Shown: piece after piece, positions 1 through 7,972 of the stretch
How positions within the stretch are numbered: the first letter of the stretch is position 1
Layout: the number at the start of each line of letters is the position of its first letter
NCBI GenBank assembly: GCA_004151065.3
Contig: NWUY0300005088.1
Coordinates: 52,695 to 64,037 of the forward strand
Origin: Larix sibirica
Taxonomy: Eukaryota; Streptophyta; Pinopsida; Pinales; Pinaceae
Length of the DNA: 11,343 bases
Direction: 5' to 3'
Notes under the pieces: generated by a model
What the model saw: the letters and a program-made list of their open reading frames with translations, nothing else
Databases searched by the model: none
What the model was told of the DNA's origin: nothing
Program-made: the position numbers and the translations under genes

Positions 1-57
1 GATGTGCCTCAACCAAGCTTGGGAGATGTGCCTCAACCAAGCTTGGGAGATGTGCCC
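1..57. repeat. 24-bp tandem repeat, about 2.4 copies
   Basis: The unit at 1-24 is repeated exactly at 25-48 and the third copy breaks off after about 8 bases. The window starts inside the array, so more copies may lie to the left. Because 24 bp is eight codons, plus frame 1 reads as an in-frame peptide repeat, DVPQPSLG twice, then DVP and a stop. This could be a decayed coding microrepeat or simple non-coding duplication. A related AACCAAGCTT string occurs once at about 6870 inside the LTR, a weak hint that the array also comes from LTR-type sequence. Confidence 0.85.
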
Positions 58-1096
58 TAATGCAATATGTGTTCCAGTTGTTCATGATATGATCCAGATC
101 CATTGAAGTCTGATATACATGCTAGTATCAGCCCACCATTGAAGAATCCAATCCATCCAAAAGAGATCCATATTGTTAGTTCAACTAGAGAGAGTTCTCG
201 AGGAGATTTATCTAGAAGAGGAGAAGTAGTCCAGTGAATGCACCCCATGAGCAGCCTCTAACGATTGGTGCGCCTTCCATGAGAATCCATATGATCTTTT
301 TTTATCCTTGTTTCATATCCAATGGATAACTCTTCTCTTCTTCTCTTCTTAGAAGTCTTCTACACTCACTATTGTAAGAATTCTATGTATTTAAGAGACT
401 CACTGAGAAGTCTGAGATTAAAATACTCTCAACTGTTGTTCTCTATTCTTAAATTTTGCTTGATGTTGTTCTTATACTCAAGTATGAGATATAGTGTACT
501 TTAGAAGAGAAATTTGAAAGCCTTATAGGCTGATTGTATTCCATTTGATCAAGATTAGCTCATTAAACCTTGTTTTGTGACTAGTTTTGCAGTAATTGTT
601 ATTAAAAGTTGTCTTAGTGTTAATTTTATGTTCTTTCAGAAATATGAGATTCTTAAGACCTTTTTTAAGACACTCCAATCATTTTCCTAAGAATTCGTAG
701 CCCTATTATCCTGTTTGGGAGAGCCTGGAAGTCAACTAGTTGAGTTCTCCAACCTAGCGCACTTCCTCCTTTTGCCTCCAAACTCATCCAAATCCTCCCT
801 AATCCTCATAAAATATTGTCCAACATTAGATTAAGGGGTTAAGGTCTGATATCCACACTCTGGTCGAGTTCAAGTGTAAGTGACTGAGTTTAGTTTGCAT
901 ATGCTGGTGTGCCCAAGCAACCTTGTGGAGACTTCAGTGATAGTTGTTGTCGAAGTATAAATGACCCCAGTACATTGTACAGAGGAATATGAAGCTTGCC
1001 TTGAATTTGATATCCTTGTTGCTGCACATTCAATTTCATATTTTGCAGACCCTAAATACTTCAAGTACCAAACCCAAGGGGGATCTACCAGTGTCC
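58..1096. other. No recognisable gene; weak coding-like scraps
   Basis: I see no supported gene here. In plus frame 1, codons from about 97 to 231 are open (a proline/serine-rich stretch including DPDPLKSDIHASISPPLKNP), followed by TGA at 235-237. It could be an exon remnant, but no family is recognised. A second short frame, 961-1104 on the plus strand, has 47 codons and is preceded directly by an in-frame TAA at 958-960. It has no family resemblance. The stretch 300-690 is pyrimidine- and AT-rich and resembles intron, UTR or LTR sequence. No promoter or RNA gene can be argued. Confidence 0.4.
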
Positions 1097-1136
1097 AAGA
1101 CTAGTTTTCCTACAACTAGTTTTGTTAACTAGTCTT
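1097..1136. repeat. 10-bp inverted repeat with 20-nt loop
   Basis: AAGACTAGTT at 1097-1106 is the exact reverse complement of AACTAGTCTT at 1127-1136. A third ACTAGT occurs inside the loop at about 1115-1120. The sequence could form a hairpin, but it has no U-run and no adjacent gene, so no function is assigned. A pairing of this size in 11 kb can arise by chance. Confidence 0.6.
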
Positions 1137-1189
1137 CGTATGAGTTAAATTTTGTTTTGATTATTTGATCTCAATAGAGTATCCTTGTA

Positions 1190-1650
1190 ATCAGTACATA
1201 CGATATTACAAACCCACTTATTTACAATCACCAAATTGAAGGAATCTCCAACTCCCTGGTTTACTAGCACCAACTGGAAGGAGGCTCCAACCCTTTGAGA
1301 TTGAAGGATCTAACCTGTCCTTTCCCTGTCCTTCCACCCTAATATGAATAAGAGTATCAATCTATCATTGTTATTGTCTCTGTCAATTAGTTTGTTCCAA
1401 GATTAGCTATGGCTTAGCTTTGTACATCACTGAACTCTATTTCGACTTTCTTTACCTTCGACTTATCCAACTGCGACGTGTGACTTGATTCTATGCTTAC
1501 TTCAAATTGAGTTGCGGTCTTTCACTTCTTTCGAATTGTCAAATACTTCAACTTATCCAATTGCGATGTGCGACTTGTTTTTGTGCTCTTCAAATTCAAC
1601 TTCGATTTTCCTTTCACCTTCTAGGCTTAGTATACTTTTTCCTTGAATTC
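1190..1650 (-). mobile_element. Diverged LTR-like fragment (possible 3' LTR remnant)
   Basis: This block contains the same 90-bp repeat found at 7049-7260 inside the 5' LTR, in the same orientation. It is similarly preceded on the left by an ACCAAC-rich stretch (about 1225-1300, compare 6600-6720). It abuts the broken end of the gag pseudogene. It may be what remains of this element's 3' LTR after loss of pol and U3, or a fragment of a related element. Outside the repeat the resemblance to the 5' LTR is low by eye. No TGTTGAAA terminus matching position 4441 is visible to the left. The edges are approximate. Confidence 0.5.
1457..1640. repeat. 90-bp tandem repeat, two copies (left block)
   Basis: ACTTATCCAA occurs at 1461-1470 and again at 1551-1560, exactly 90 bp apart. 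Each is followed by a similar run: a TGCGA-TGTG-GACTTG string, then CTTCAAATT, then a TTTCAC tract. The second copy fades near 1640. The same period and motif recur at 7049 and 7139 in the LTR, which ties the two blocks to one repeat family. Confidence 0.85.
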
Positions 1651-1927
1651 ATGCATTGTATAAAATCTTACTTTTGAACTCAAGGATATTCATATAACAT
1701 TCCAAAGATTAGCATGAGATGCAACAATCTTCTGCCGCCTTTGTACTATTGTCGCATGTCTTGACAATACATACCATTGGAATTTTTCTTATCCACTTTT
1801 CAGAGTATGCAAACTTGTCTGAATGTGTCTTTTGATGTTGCACAGTATCACTTTTCATCCACAAATTATTAGTTTTCTTTCCAACAGAATGAGATATGGT
1901 ATTTGATGAATGTCCCATTGACCTTCG

Positions 1928-2104
1928 ATAGTTTTATGCTTTGTGTAGAAACCCATCGCATACATAACATCTTATGGTATGGCAATATTTTGCAGCGTTT
2001 CCATAATAGTTGCATATTAGACACTTAACTATATTGTTGAACTATTTTCTACCATAATTCATATTATCCAATGCTCTATGTCCATATTCATAACAAGAGA
2101 AGCA
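1928..2104 (-). other. Three consecutive CCHC-type zinc knuckles, each missing one ligand
   Basis: One frame encodes three 14-residue knuckles in a row. The first (2063-2104) is CFSCYEYGHRALDN, with Asn at the last Cys position. The second (1982-2023) is CLICNYYGNAAKYC, with Asn for His. The third (1928-1969) has C-X2-C-X4-H, then a TAA inside and Tyr at the last ligand. Spacing is C-X2-C-X4-H-X4-C throughout. TAG at 2042-2044 separates the first two. Triple knuckles after a coiled coil are known in some plant copia gags and bind RNA. Confidence 0.85.
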
Positions 2105-2277
2105 ATATCCTCTAAAGAAATTCCCATACCTGGATTGAACCTGCTTTGATGACCTATTCTTTCTAGGTTGTTTTGATACGACATGCTTTCCTGTTGTACT
2201 TCCTTTTGACTTTTTTCTTCATAGCCTTCCTTGTTGACTAAATTCTTAGCATGTTCCAGTTCTATGCCTTCGATTGC

Positions 2278-3361
2278 TCATTTTGTCCATCTCAACATGC
2301 TCTTATCATCCCTAGTCTTTTCAATTGTCTTGTCATATCCAAGATCGATTTTTTCATTTGGTGACCATTGGTTGTTTAATATTTCTTCGAGGATTGATGG
2401 GATATTCTTATGGTTTCCACTTGTTTCCTCAATTCTTCTTTTGAATTCTTCCACTTTTAACTCGATGTTGTGACATGTACCTTCTTCCTTCATTATCTGA
2501 ATTCTTAGAACTTCCTCTCTTCCCTTGACTTCCTCAAGTTGGGATTCTAACCCACTAACATATTTTCTTGAATTTTCCAAGGCTTTTGAATTTTTGTCAT
2601 TTGACTTCTGCTTATTTTCCTTTGTTAGACGAGCAATTTCTTCTTTCAAGTTTATGATTTCATCTTCTTTGGTCCTTAAGACTTGTGCACCTTGACTCTT
2701 CAAGTCAATCATTGCTTTAGTAACTCCTTCACACTCTTCTTGTTTCTTTCTTTTAGATTCTTGCTATAACAACTCATCTTTCTTCTGAGATTTTTCAATT
2801 TCTTTTCCACAGCACATAATTTTACTCTTAGAATGTCCAATTCATCCCTTGACACCTCAACATATGACTCATATTCTAACCCTTTAACCTCTTCTAATGA
2901 TGATAAAACATCTATCTTAAGCTTTGCTATACCTTGTTCTTCATCTATAACATAGCAATTATCCTCACTTCTTGAATTTATGCAATTTGAATTTGGTATT
3001 TGATAGTCTGATTTTAGTTCTTGTAATTCCTTTCTTAACATAGCACTTTCAATTTCTAAATTTTCACTCATTTTCTTCTTGCTTTCCAAATGACTTGGCA
3101 GTGCTTCTTCTACTCTTTTTGCTTCTTCAAGTTGAGTTTTCAGTTATGTGACGATATTCTCATCTTCATTTGTTTTTACGATTTCTTCTTTGAGCTTGAC
3201 TATTTGCTCTTCTAGTTGCTTGTTTTTTTTTCTAGCAACATTCAAGTCATTTAGTGCACAGATAAGTTCACCCTTAAGATCAACTTCTGCTAATTCGTTA
3301 TTATTTTATTCCTCACGTCTTTCTTCACTATCAGTGATTGTTTGATCTTCATTTGGATTTA
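2278..3361 (-). other. Gag central coiled coil (broken)
   Basis: Across two frames the translation is dominated by Glu, Lys and Leu in heptad-like order, for example LEEQIVKLKEEI, VSGLESQLEEVKGREEVLRI and ELKVEEFKRRIEET. It ends in the string ILEEILNNQWSPNEKIDLGYD, whose final part resembles the conserved ILxxQRSPxDKxGLGY segment of long plant copia gags. Such a coiled coil probably drives Gag-Gag assembly. The frame changes near 3365 (entering) and between about 2830 and 2715. In-frame TAA codons lie at 3306 and 3144. Confidence 0.85.
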
Positions 3362-4384
3362 CTATTGCCCGATAAATAACATTTTGATTGAGTCATTGTC
3401 ATTGTCATATTCTTCATCAGATGAGAAACTATCTTCTTTTGAGTAAAAACTCTTCTTTTGTCTATCAGACTGTTTGGTTCTAAGACTTCCTTTCTTATAT
3501 TTCTTTTTCTTTCTTTGATGATAAGACTTATCTTCATCATCACTATTGTCCATTTTTTGGTGTGGACATTTTGAAGCATAATGAATGAATTTTTCACAAT
3601 TGAAACACTTGAAGGGTAGCTTACCTTTGAATTTTCCTGATCTTCTTTTGATTTTTCTAACAAAATTAGTTTCTTCCACATCTGACTCAATTCCAGACTC
3701 TCTACTTGATTTGCATCCTTTGGTTTTTGTCTTCTTGGTGGCCTTGAATGCTGCTTCATGTGGCGAAGTTCCTTTTCCTTTGTCTATCCTCATCTCATAT
3801 GCTGTAAGGATTCCTTGTAATTCTTCCATTGTTAGTGTGTCTAGGTCTCGAGCTTCTTCAATGGCTGATATCTTTGAGTCAAATTTCATTAGAAGAGATC
3901 TAACTAATTTTTTTACAACGACCTTTTCTTTCAACTCTTCTCCTAGTTATTTGATGGAGATTACTACTTCGTCAACGTGAAGACAATATGTTGTGATGTT
4001 TTCACCTTCATTCATCTGAAGTTTTTCGAACTGTCCCCTATGTACTTGAAAGTTTGATTTCTTGACTCCATCATCTTCTTGATATGTGTTCTTGAGCTTA
4101 TCCCACATTTCTTTCGCGCAGGTGATATGCATGACCTTTACTAGCTTTGTTTCCGACAAACCACTAAAGATAGCATTAATGGCTCTTGCATTATTATGAT
4201 ACAACTTATTTCTGTCAACATCTGTAGGGGGGTCTTCTGGAAATTTGTAGCCATTTACAATAGCGAGCCAAACTTTCAGTCCTAGAGACATTAGGTATGT
4301 GCGCATTCTTACGCTCTAGAATTCGTAATTGATTCCATCAAAAAGTTGAATTCTACTTGATGAAATCCCTTCATGTATTTCCAT
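3362..4384 (-). other. Gag N-terminal part: DUF4219 + UBN2 + CCHC knuckle
   Basis: One frame runs through this part with two stops. It starts LFDGINYEF then TAG where plant gags normally have Trp, and continues SVRMRTYLMSLGLKVWLAIV. UBN2-typical strings follow: NNARAINAIFSGLSE, KEMWDKL and HRGQFEKLQMNEGE. After the second stop come VVVKKLVRSLLMKFDSKISA and LTMEELQGILTAYEMR, the usual end of UBN2. The knuckle, plus-strand 3566-3607, is C-X2-C-X4-H-X4-C (CFNCEKFIHYASKC) with all four metal ligands kept. Beyond it lies a Lys/Asp/Ser-rich tail. Confidence 0.93.
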
Positions 4385-4426
4385 GGATCATCCTTCCAGT
4401 GATTAAAATGTAACTTGAAGGAACCC

Positions 4427-4438
4427 GCTCTGATACCA
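4427..4438 (-). promoter_or_regulatory. Primer-binding site, initiator tRNA-Met type
   Basis: The minus strand reads TGGTATCAGAGC, the standard plant Ty1/copia primer-binding site complementary to the 3' end of initiator tRNA-Met. It lies two bases (AT) inside the LTR end at 4441 and upstream of gag on the same strand. This fixes the element's orientation and the LTR/internal boundary. Confidence 0.95.
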
Positions 4439-5779
4439 ATTGTTGAAATACTGAGAGGGGGGGGTGAATCAGTATTTGCCAATTATCATAANCTATTGCC
4501 GAAAGGGCCGGTGAAAAGGGGGTTTTGTTGGTTCCCTGGAACCACGCAGAACCTGGGTCTTTCTAGAAAACCTCAAGAACAGTATAAGCAACCAACAAAG
4601 GGACGTAAAACCACAAAAGAAAATCGAAGTAGGGTCACTAACCATATAAATATAATTGCCTCTTGTTGCATGTATGCATAGGAAACATGATATATGGCAT
4701 AGTTGGTCATTTTTTCATCCTACCTTACCTTCCCCATTCACATCCTCTTTTCCTATGTTTTCCATTAGTTCCAATTCCAATTCTATTTGAGGACTCTCAG
4801 TGCATAAATATTCTTTTCTTATCCATTTTTCATGAGTCATGGTGAAGTATATAAATCTGTATATTTTTACCGACAAGTGGCATATTCATGAATATTTTGT
4901 GGGGGATTTTAACCTTGGAAATTTGACCTATTTTCAACCTTCTTGATCATCCAAAATTTATTTTCACATCCCCACTAGATACATTTAGAAATGAAACAAT
5001 GGTTGTAGCTATCATTGCATTTTTTATCTTTTCATGTGCTTGGATTGTTGGAAACCATATATAGATCTCGGACATTGCTATGACTACTACTTTAAATAAG
5101 TATTAACTAGGTTTTACTCCATGCATGCATTGCTTTTGAGTTTTGGGAATGTGAACCTATAGGATGGGAAACCCTAAAAATAAAATATCAAGACATAACT
5201 TGTCCATATGGCTTTATGATGTCATTCATGACCAGGCAACATTTGTAAACACATAAATTTGTATGAATGGAAGGTCTAGAATGTATTCCTTGCACTAATT
5301 CATGTTTGTAGATGACAATTTACATATGGATTGAAGCATGGGTTTATTGTGCTTGTATTTTGATCTTCATACCCTCTTATGCTTGTAAATTCGAATGGGA
5401 TCAATGGAGTCATAGTTGTAGTTTACTATTGTGATTAACAAGATTATTTTTGGCTTTTCTTATAGCTTTCATTCAAAAAAATGTAAAAAAATGCATGTTA
5501 AGTGGTAGTTGATAATAGGTTAAATGCATGGCTATAAAATGACATTTTCATTTCCATCTTGTTGCTAGCTTGGTTGTTGGTATTATTAGTACATAGTAGA
5601 AAAAGAGCATCTTGTAGCATGGCAGAGGTAATATTTGCACCCAAAACATATGTTACTAAATAATGATGAAGGAAATAGTGCCTAAAGGGGTTGGATCCAT
5701 TGATGAAGAGCAAGGCCATTTTTCACCAATGGACAATGTTCAATTCTTGTGAGAGATTTTCCTAGAGCCATGGGTTCAT

Positions 5780-5895
5780 CGTGACGTAGTGGTCAAGTGT
5801 GTGGTTGTACCCAAAAAAATTGTGTTAAATGATCTCGTGGCCATGCACACATAAGTGGATCAAATCCCACCCCCATGTCCTTAAAATAAAAATTT
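5780..5895 (+). mobile_element. Candidate SINE, first tRNA-like module
   Basis: TGACGTAGTGG (5782-5792) resembles the box A of plant SINEs. GGATCAAATCC (5857-5867) matches box B GGTTCRANNCC except at position 3. Around it GTGGATCAAATCCCAC resembles a tRNA T-arm with one base lost. The 64-nt gap between boxes is longer than usual. An A-rich run at 5881-5895 could be the tail. No cloverleaf or acceptor stem forms, so this is not a tRNA gene. Confidence 0.4.
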
Positions 5896-6127
5896 GAGTG
5901 AGTTAGCTCAAATGGTTGAGTGATTTGAATTGCAAGTAGGAAGTCATGGGGTCAAGTCCCCAAGCTAGTTTCCTTTATGAATATTGTAGGCCTCACTTGA
6001 TGTCCCCATCAAGTTTTTTTGCCAAAAGTAAAACCGATCACCTCAATTACCATCCTTGAAATGAAGGGAAGTTCTCAGAGGGTTTCCTATGATGTGTATT
6101 TCATTAAAAAAATATTTAAAAATAATA
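5896..6127 (+). mobile_element. Candidate SINE, second tRNA-like module with A-rich tail
   Basis: TAGCTCAAATGG (5904-5915) fits the box A consensus TRGYNNARNNGG at every position. GGGTCAAGTCC (5949-5959) fits box B except at position 3. The 33-nt spacing is typical of tRNA-derived pol III promoters. TGGGG/CCCCA at 5947-5962 makes a five-pair T-stem with a six-base loop, one short of the usual seven. The D-stem (GCTC/GAG) is also visible, but no acceptor stem is. The body runs to an A-rich tract at 6104-6126, giving about 230 bp, a normal SINE length. No target-site duplication was found by eye. Confidence 0.5.
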
Positions 6128-6145
6128 CACGCACAAACATAGATA

Positions 6146-6158
6146 TGTGTGTGTGTGT
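6146..6158. repeat. Short (TG)n microsatellite
   Basis: Thirteen bases alternate TG, followed by ACACGC. No function is suggested. Confidence 0.9.
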
Positions 6159-7048
6159 ACACGCATACAGACACAAGGTTTCCTAATCGAATTCTCTGGA
6201 CAAGTAACATTAACCTTCTCTGAATCTATTTTTAACTAATGTTTACCATCCTCTTCATCGTCTTAATCTAATGGAAATTTCCAACAATTTTATTTAGTTT
6301 AGCCTCTTTTTTTCTGTGAAATATAAGCTCATGCATGAGTACGAGAATATTGTAGATGTTCTAGAATATGACAAATCATGCACTGGAATGTTGTATTCTC
6401 TTGGAAATATAAGACCCAAGTACAAATAATTTGTTTTCCATTTGATGTTAATTTTGTCTAGAAGACCCTTACTTAGGTCNTCATTCCATTATTTAGCATG
6501 TCACAGTTATCATGTATAATAAATGTTTATGTAAATAAATAATGATCAACACAAGTAAAATACACCAAGAGTAATTTTGAATATTTATTGGATCATCAAT
6601 ACATTAGTTTCAGAAGACACCAATCTTCGAGGTTCTCAGCACCAACTAAGAGGTGAGAGATCAGACCCTTGTGCAAGGCCCATCTTGCTGACAAAATCCA
6701 ACCTGTCGTGAAGAATCCAATCCTCAGTGCAAGACCCAACTTGTCTAGTGAAAATATAAACCCCCATTGAGTGACACTAGTTAAAACTAATGCATAATTT
6801 GTCTTCAATGATCCTTTAGATATATTTCAAAGAATCATGCAACTACTTCTTCTTACTACGTGCTTCAACCAAGCTTTTTACTTCTTCATTCATTGCTCGA
6901 TTCGTCGGATGATGCTTATTGTATGTTGTAGTGGAAACTATCTTGTCATCTTCAATCATATTCAACCTAAAATTACTTCTTTGCCTCTTTCATAGCTTCA
7001 CACTTACTTATAGAATTTCCAAACTTTTATTTTGTGTGTACCTTGCAA

Positions 7049-7260
7049 ACTTATCCAACTGCGGCGTGTGATTTGATTTTGTACTGGATTCAAATTCTAC
7101 TGTGATCTTTCACTTCTTCTAGACTGTAAATTACTTCGACTTATCCAACTGGGGCGTGCGACTTGATTCTAAATTTTCCTCAATCTCTACTGTGATATTT
7201 CACTTCTTTCGGACAACTACGTATTCAACTGCGATGTGCAACTTGATTCCATACTCACTT
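7049..7260. repeat. 90-bp tandem repeat, three copies (LTR block)
   Basis: ACTTATCCAACTG-type starts occur at 7049 and 7139 (90 bp apart). A third, shortened copy has its TTCAACTGCGATGTG segment 80 bp further on, at about 7223, having lost about 10 bp. Each copy carries the GACTTGATT and TTTCACTTCTT segments. It lies downstream of the predicted transcription start on the element strand, so it would be in R/U5 RNA. It is homologous to 1457-1640. Confidence 0.85.
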
Positions 7261-7292
7261 TAATTCTACTTCTTATCAGAATCAACAATCCA

Positions 7293-7298
7293 TTTATT
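7293..7298 (-). terminator. AATAAA polyadenylation signal in R
   Basis: The minus strand reads AATAAA, about 80 bp downstream of the TATA box. This is the usual order in an LTR, where R carries the poly(A) signal just after the transcription start. The hexamer alone is common by chance; its position is the main support. Confidence 0.5.
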
Positions 7299-7377
7299 CC
7301 CTTTCAAAACCCCATAAATTAAAACATCAGATCATCCATAGTAGCACACACACCTTTCAAAATGCATTAGTCCTTGT

Positions 7378-7387
7378 CTATTTATAG
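7378..7387 (-). promoter_or_regulatory. LTR TATA box
   Basis: CTATAAATAG on the minus strand is an excellent plant TATA box. It would place the transcription start near 7350 and the U3/R border there. Tandem repeats lie directly upstream and a poly(A) signal directly downstream, both as expected for an LTR promoter driving the minus-strand gag. Confidence 0.7.
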
Positions 7388-7431
7388 CTTTTCTTATGTC
7401 CACATGAGGGCCGACATGTTTTCTTTATTAC

Positions 7432-7555
7432 CTTAATTTAATCAACTGACCACAATGATTATCCAAAGAATAAGGTTTTGCACCACAACGATACTTAATT
7501 TAATCAATTGACCACAATGAATATATGAAGAATAAGGCTTTGGTCCACAACAAGG
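7432..7555. repeat. 62-bp tandem duplication upstream of the TATA box
   Basis: CTTAATTTAATCAA...GACCACAATGA...AGAATAAGG...CCACAAC occurs at 7432-7493 and again at 7494-7555, roughly 80% identical by eye. On the element strand it lies about 45-170 bp upstream of the TATA box, where plant copia LTRs such as Tnt1 and Tto1 carry repeated enhancer elements. The second copy contains TTGACC, a W-box-like core; the first has CTGACC instead. An enhancer role is inference. Confidence 0.8.
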
Positions 7556-7610
7556 GGCTTGTATTCCATCCTTCTTCAATACCTCGTCGGCTTATCAAAT
7601 GTGCTACGCA

Positions 7611-7755
7611 CTTCGACAAGCATACTTTGACGTGCACACTTCAACACACCACTTTCTTGTTCTGTATTTACTTCGACTTATGTACTTCGACACGCAACTT
7701 GCTTCGACATATCAACTGTAATTTGCACACTCCGACTACCTGGATTTTCTTCGAC
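7611..7755. repeat. Dispersed CTTCGAC motif cluster in U3
   Basis: The heptamer CTTCGAC occurs exactly at 7611, 7671, 7685, 7702 and 7749, often followed by A. It also marks the start of 90-bp repeat copies (1456 and 7134). This suggests that the short motif has been repeatedly duplicated in the LTR. No binding factor can be named. Confidence 0.7.
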
Positions 7756-7877
7756 ATTTGTACCACTGTGCACTTCTGCTGGTAACTATTTCCGGTGTCT
7801 TCTCACTACATTGACATTATACATCCTTGCCATATATACTTCTTCAAATTGGATTCAAGGATTCTCATAGACAACCT

Positions 7878-7972
7878 CAACATTCAATCCAACAATATCC
7901 TATTTGTCATCCATGACAACATTAAGTCCAACAACCTCTAGTTTCACATCAATGACGACATTAAGTCTAACA
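7878..7972. repeat. 39-bp iteration of the LTR terminus
   Basis: CAACATTCAATCCAACA (7878-7894), CAACATTAAGTCCAACA (7917-7933) and CGACATTAAGTCTAACA (7956-7972) end exactly 39 bp apart. The last two share 29 of 39 positions over the full unit; the first is similar only in its final part. Each ends in AACA, so each would give a TGTT LTR start on the minus strand. Confidence 0.8.

Larger units (their letters stand above)
1709..4384 (-). pseudogene. gag: Decayed Ty1/copia gag, truncated before protease
   Basis: This is the nucleocapsid/capsid gene of a plant copia retrotransposon, which would package element RNA into virus-like particles. The chosen start is the ATG at 4384-4382, 43 nt downstream of the primer-binding site and in frame with the domain. 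Domains in order are: DUF4219 (LFDGINYEF, about residues 15-23), UBN2 (about 60-205), a complete CCHC knuckle (260-273), a long charged coiled coil, and three further degenerate knuckles at 1928-2104. Nonsense codons seen are TAG 4316-4318, TAA 3947-3949, TAA 3306-3308, TAA 3144-3146, TAG 2042-2044 and TAA 1934-1936. A TGA at 2278-2280 may or may not lie in the true frame. Frameshifts are needed near 3365, between about 2830 and 2715, and near 2220-2280. The protease active-site region that should follow (a DSG-type motif) is not found; coding resemblance ends near 1709. The copy is certainly non-functional. Confidence 0.92.
4490..6506. mobile_element. Unrelated block within the LTR (probable nested insertion)
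   Basis: Between LTR-like flanks lies about 2 kb without LTR features or long reading frames. A 7-bp direct repeat, TTATCAT, occurs at 4483-4489 and 6507-6513 and could be a target-site duplication. In AT-rich DNA it could also be chance. The left edge is uncertain: sequence up to about 4640 might still be U5. No terminal inverted repeats or transposase frame are visible. Inside are the tRNA-like modules and a short GT run. Lone N calls sit at 4492 and 6480, close to both edges. The stretches 4690-5775 and 6160-6480 show nothing else I can name. Confidence 0.4.
4441..7972 (-). mobile_element. 5' LTR of the copia element, interrupted by foreign sequence
   Basis: The inner end at 4441 reads TGTTGAAATACTGAGAGG on the plus strand, so the LTR ends in CA on the element strand, two bases before the primer site. 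The outer end is placed at 7972, where the plus strand reads ATTAAGTCTAACA, giving a TGTTAGAC start on the minus strand. The LTR is thus TGTT...AACA. Within it lie a TATA box, a poly(A) signal and several tandem repeats. The whole span is 3.5 kb; without the unrelated block it would be about 1.5 kb. LTR-type sequence resumes near 6540 (ATGATCAACACAAG). The outer end is less certain than the inner, because the terminal motif is repeated at 39-bp steps. Confidence 0.75.

Noticed and set aside
870-1104. Overlapping short frames on both strands (64 and 47 codons)
   Set aside because: Neither resembles a family. The plus-strand ATG at 961 directly follows an in-frame TAA. Lengths are within chance expectation.
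1457-1640. CRISPR-like array
   Set aside because: Regular 90-bp spacing reflects whole-unit tandem duplication with no short repeat/unique spacer structure, and the setting is a plant LTR element.
3148-3980. Plus-strand Ser/Phe/Leu-rich frames over the gag
   Set aside because: They are antisense shadows of the Lys/Glu-rich gag coding strand.
4415-4681. 88-codon plus-strand frame
   Set aside because: It runs across the primer-binding site and LTR end in antisense and includes an ambiguous base, so it is chance.
5896-5968. A functional tRNA gene
   Set aside because: Box A, box B and a T-stem are present, but there is no acceptor stem or credible anticodon stem and the T-loop is one base short. 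A tRNA-derived SINE fits better.
7525-7785. 86-codon plus-strand frame with many Thr/His/Cys
   Set aside because: It lies antisense in U3 over the CTTCGAC cluster. Its composition follows the DNA repeat and there is no domain.
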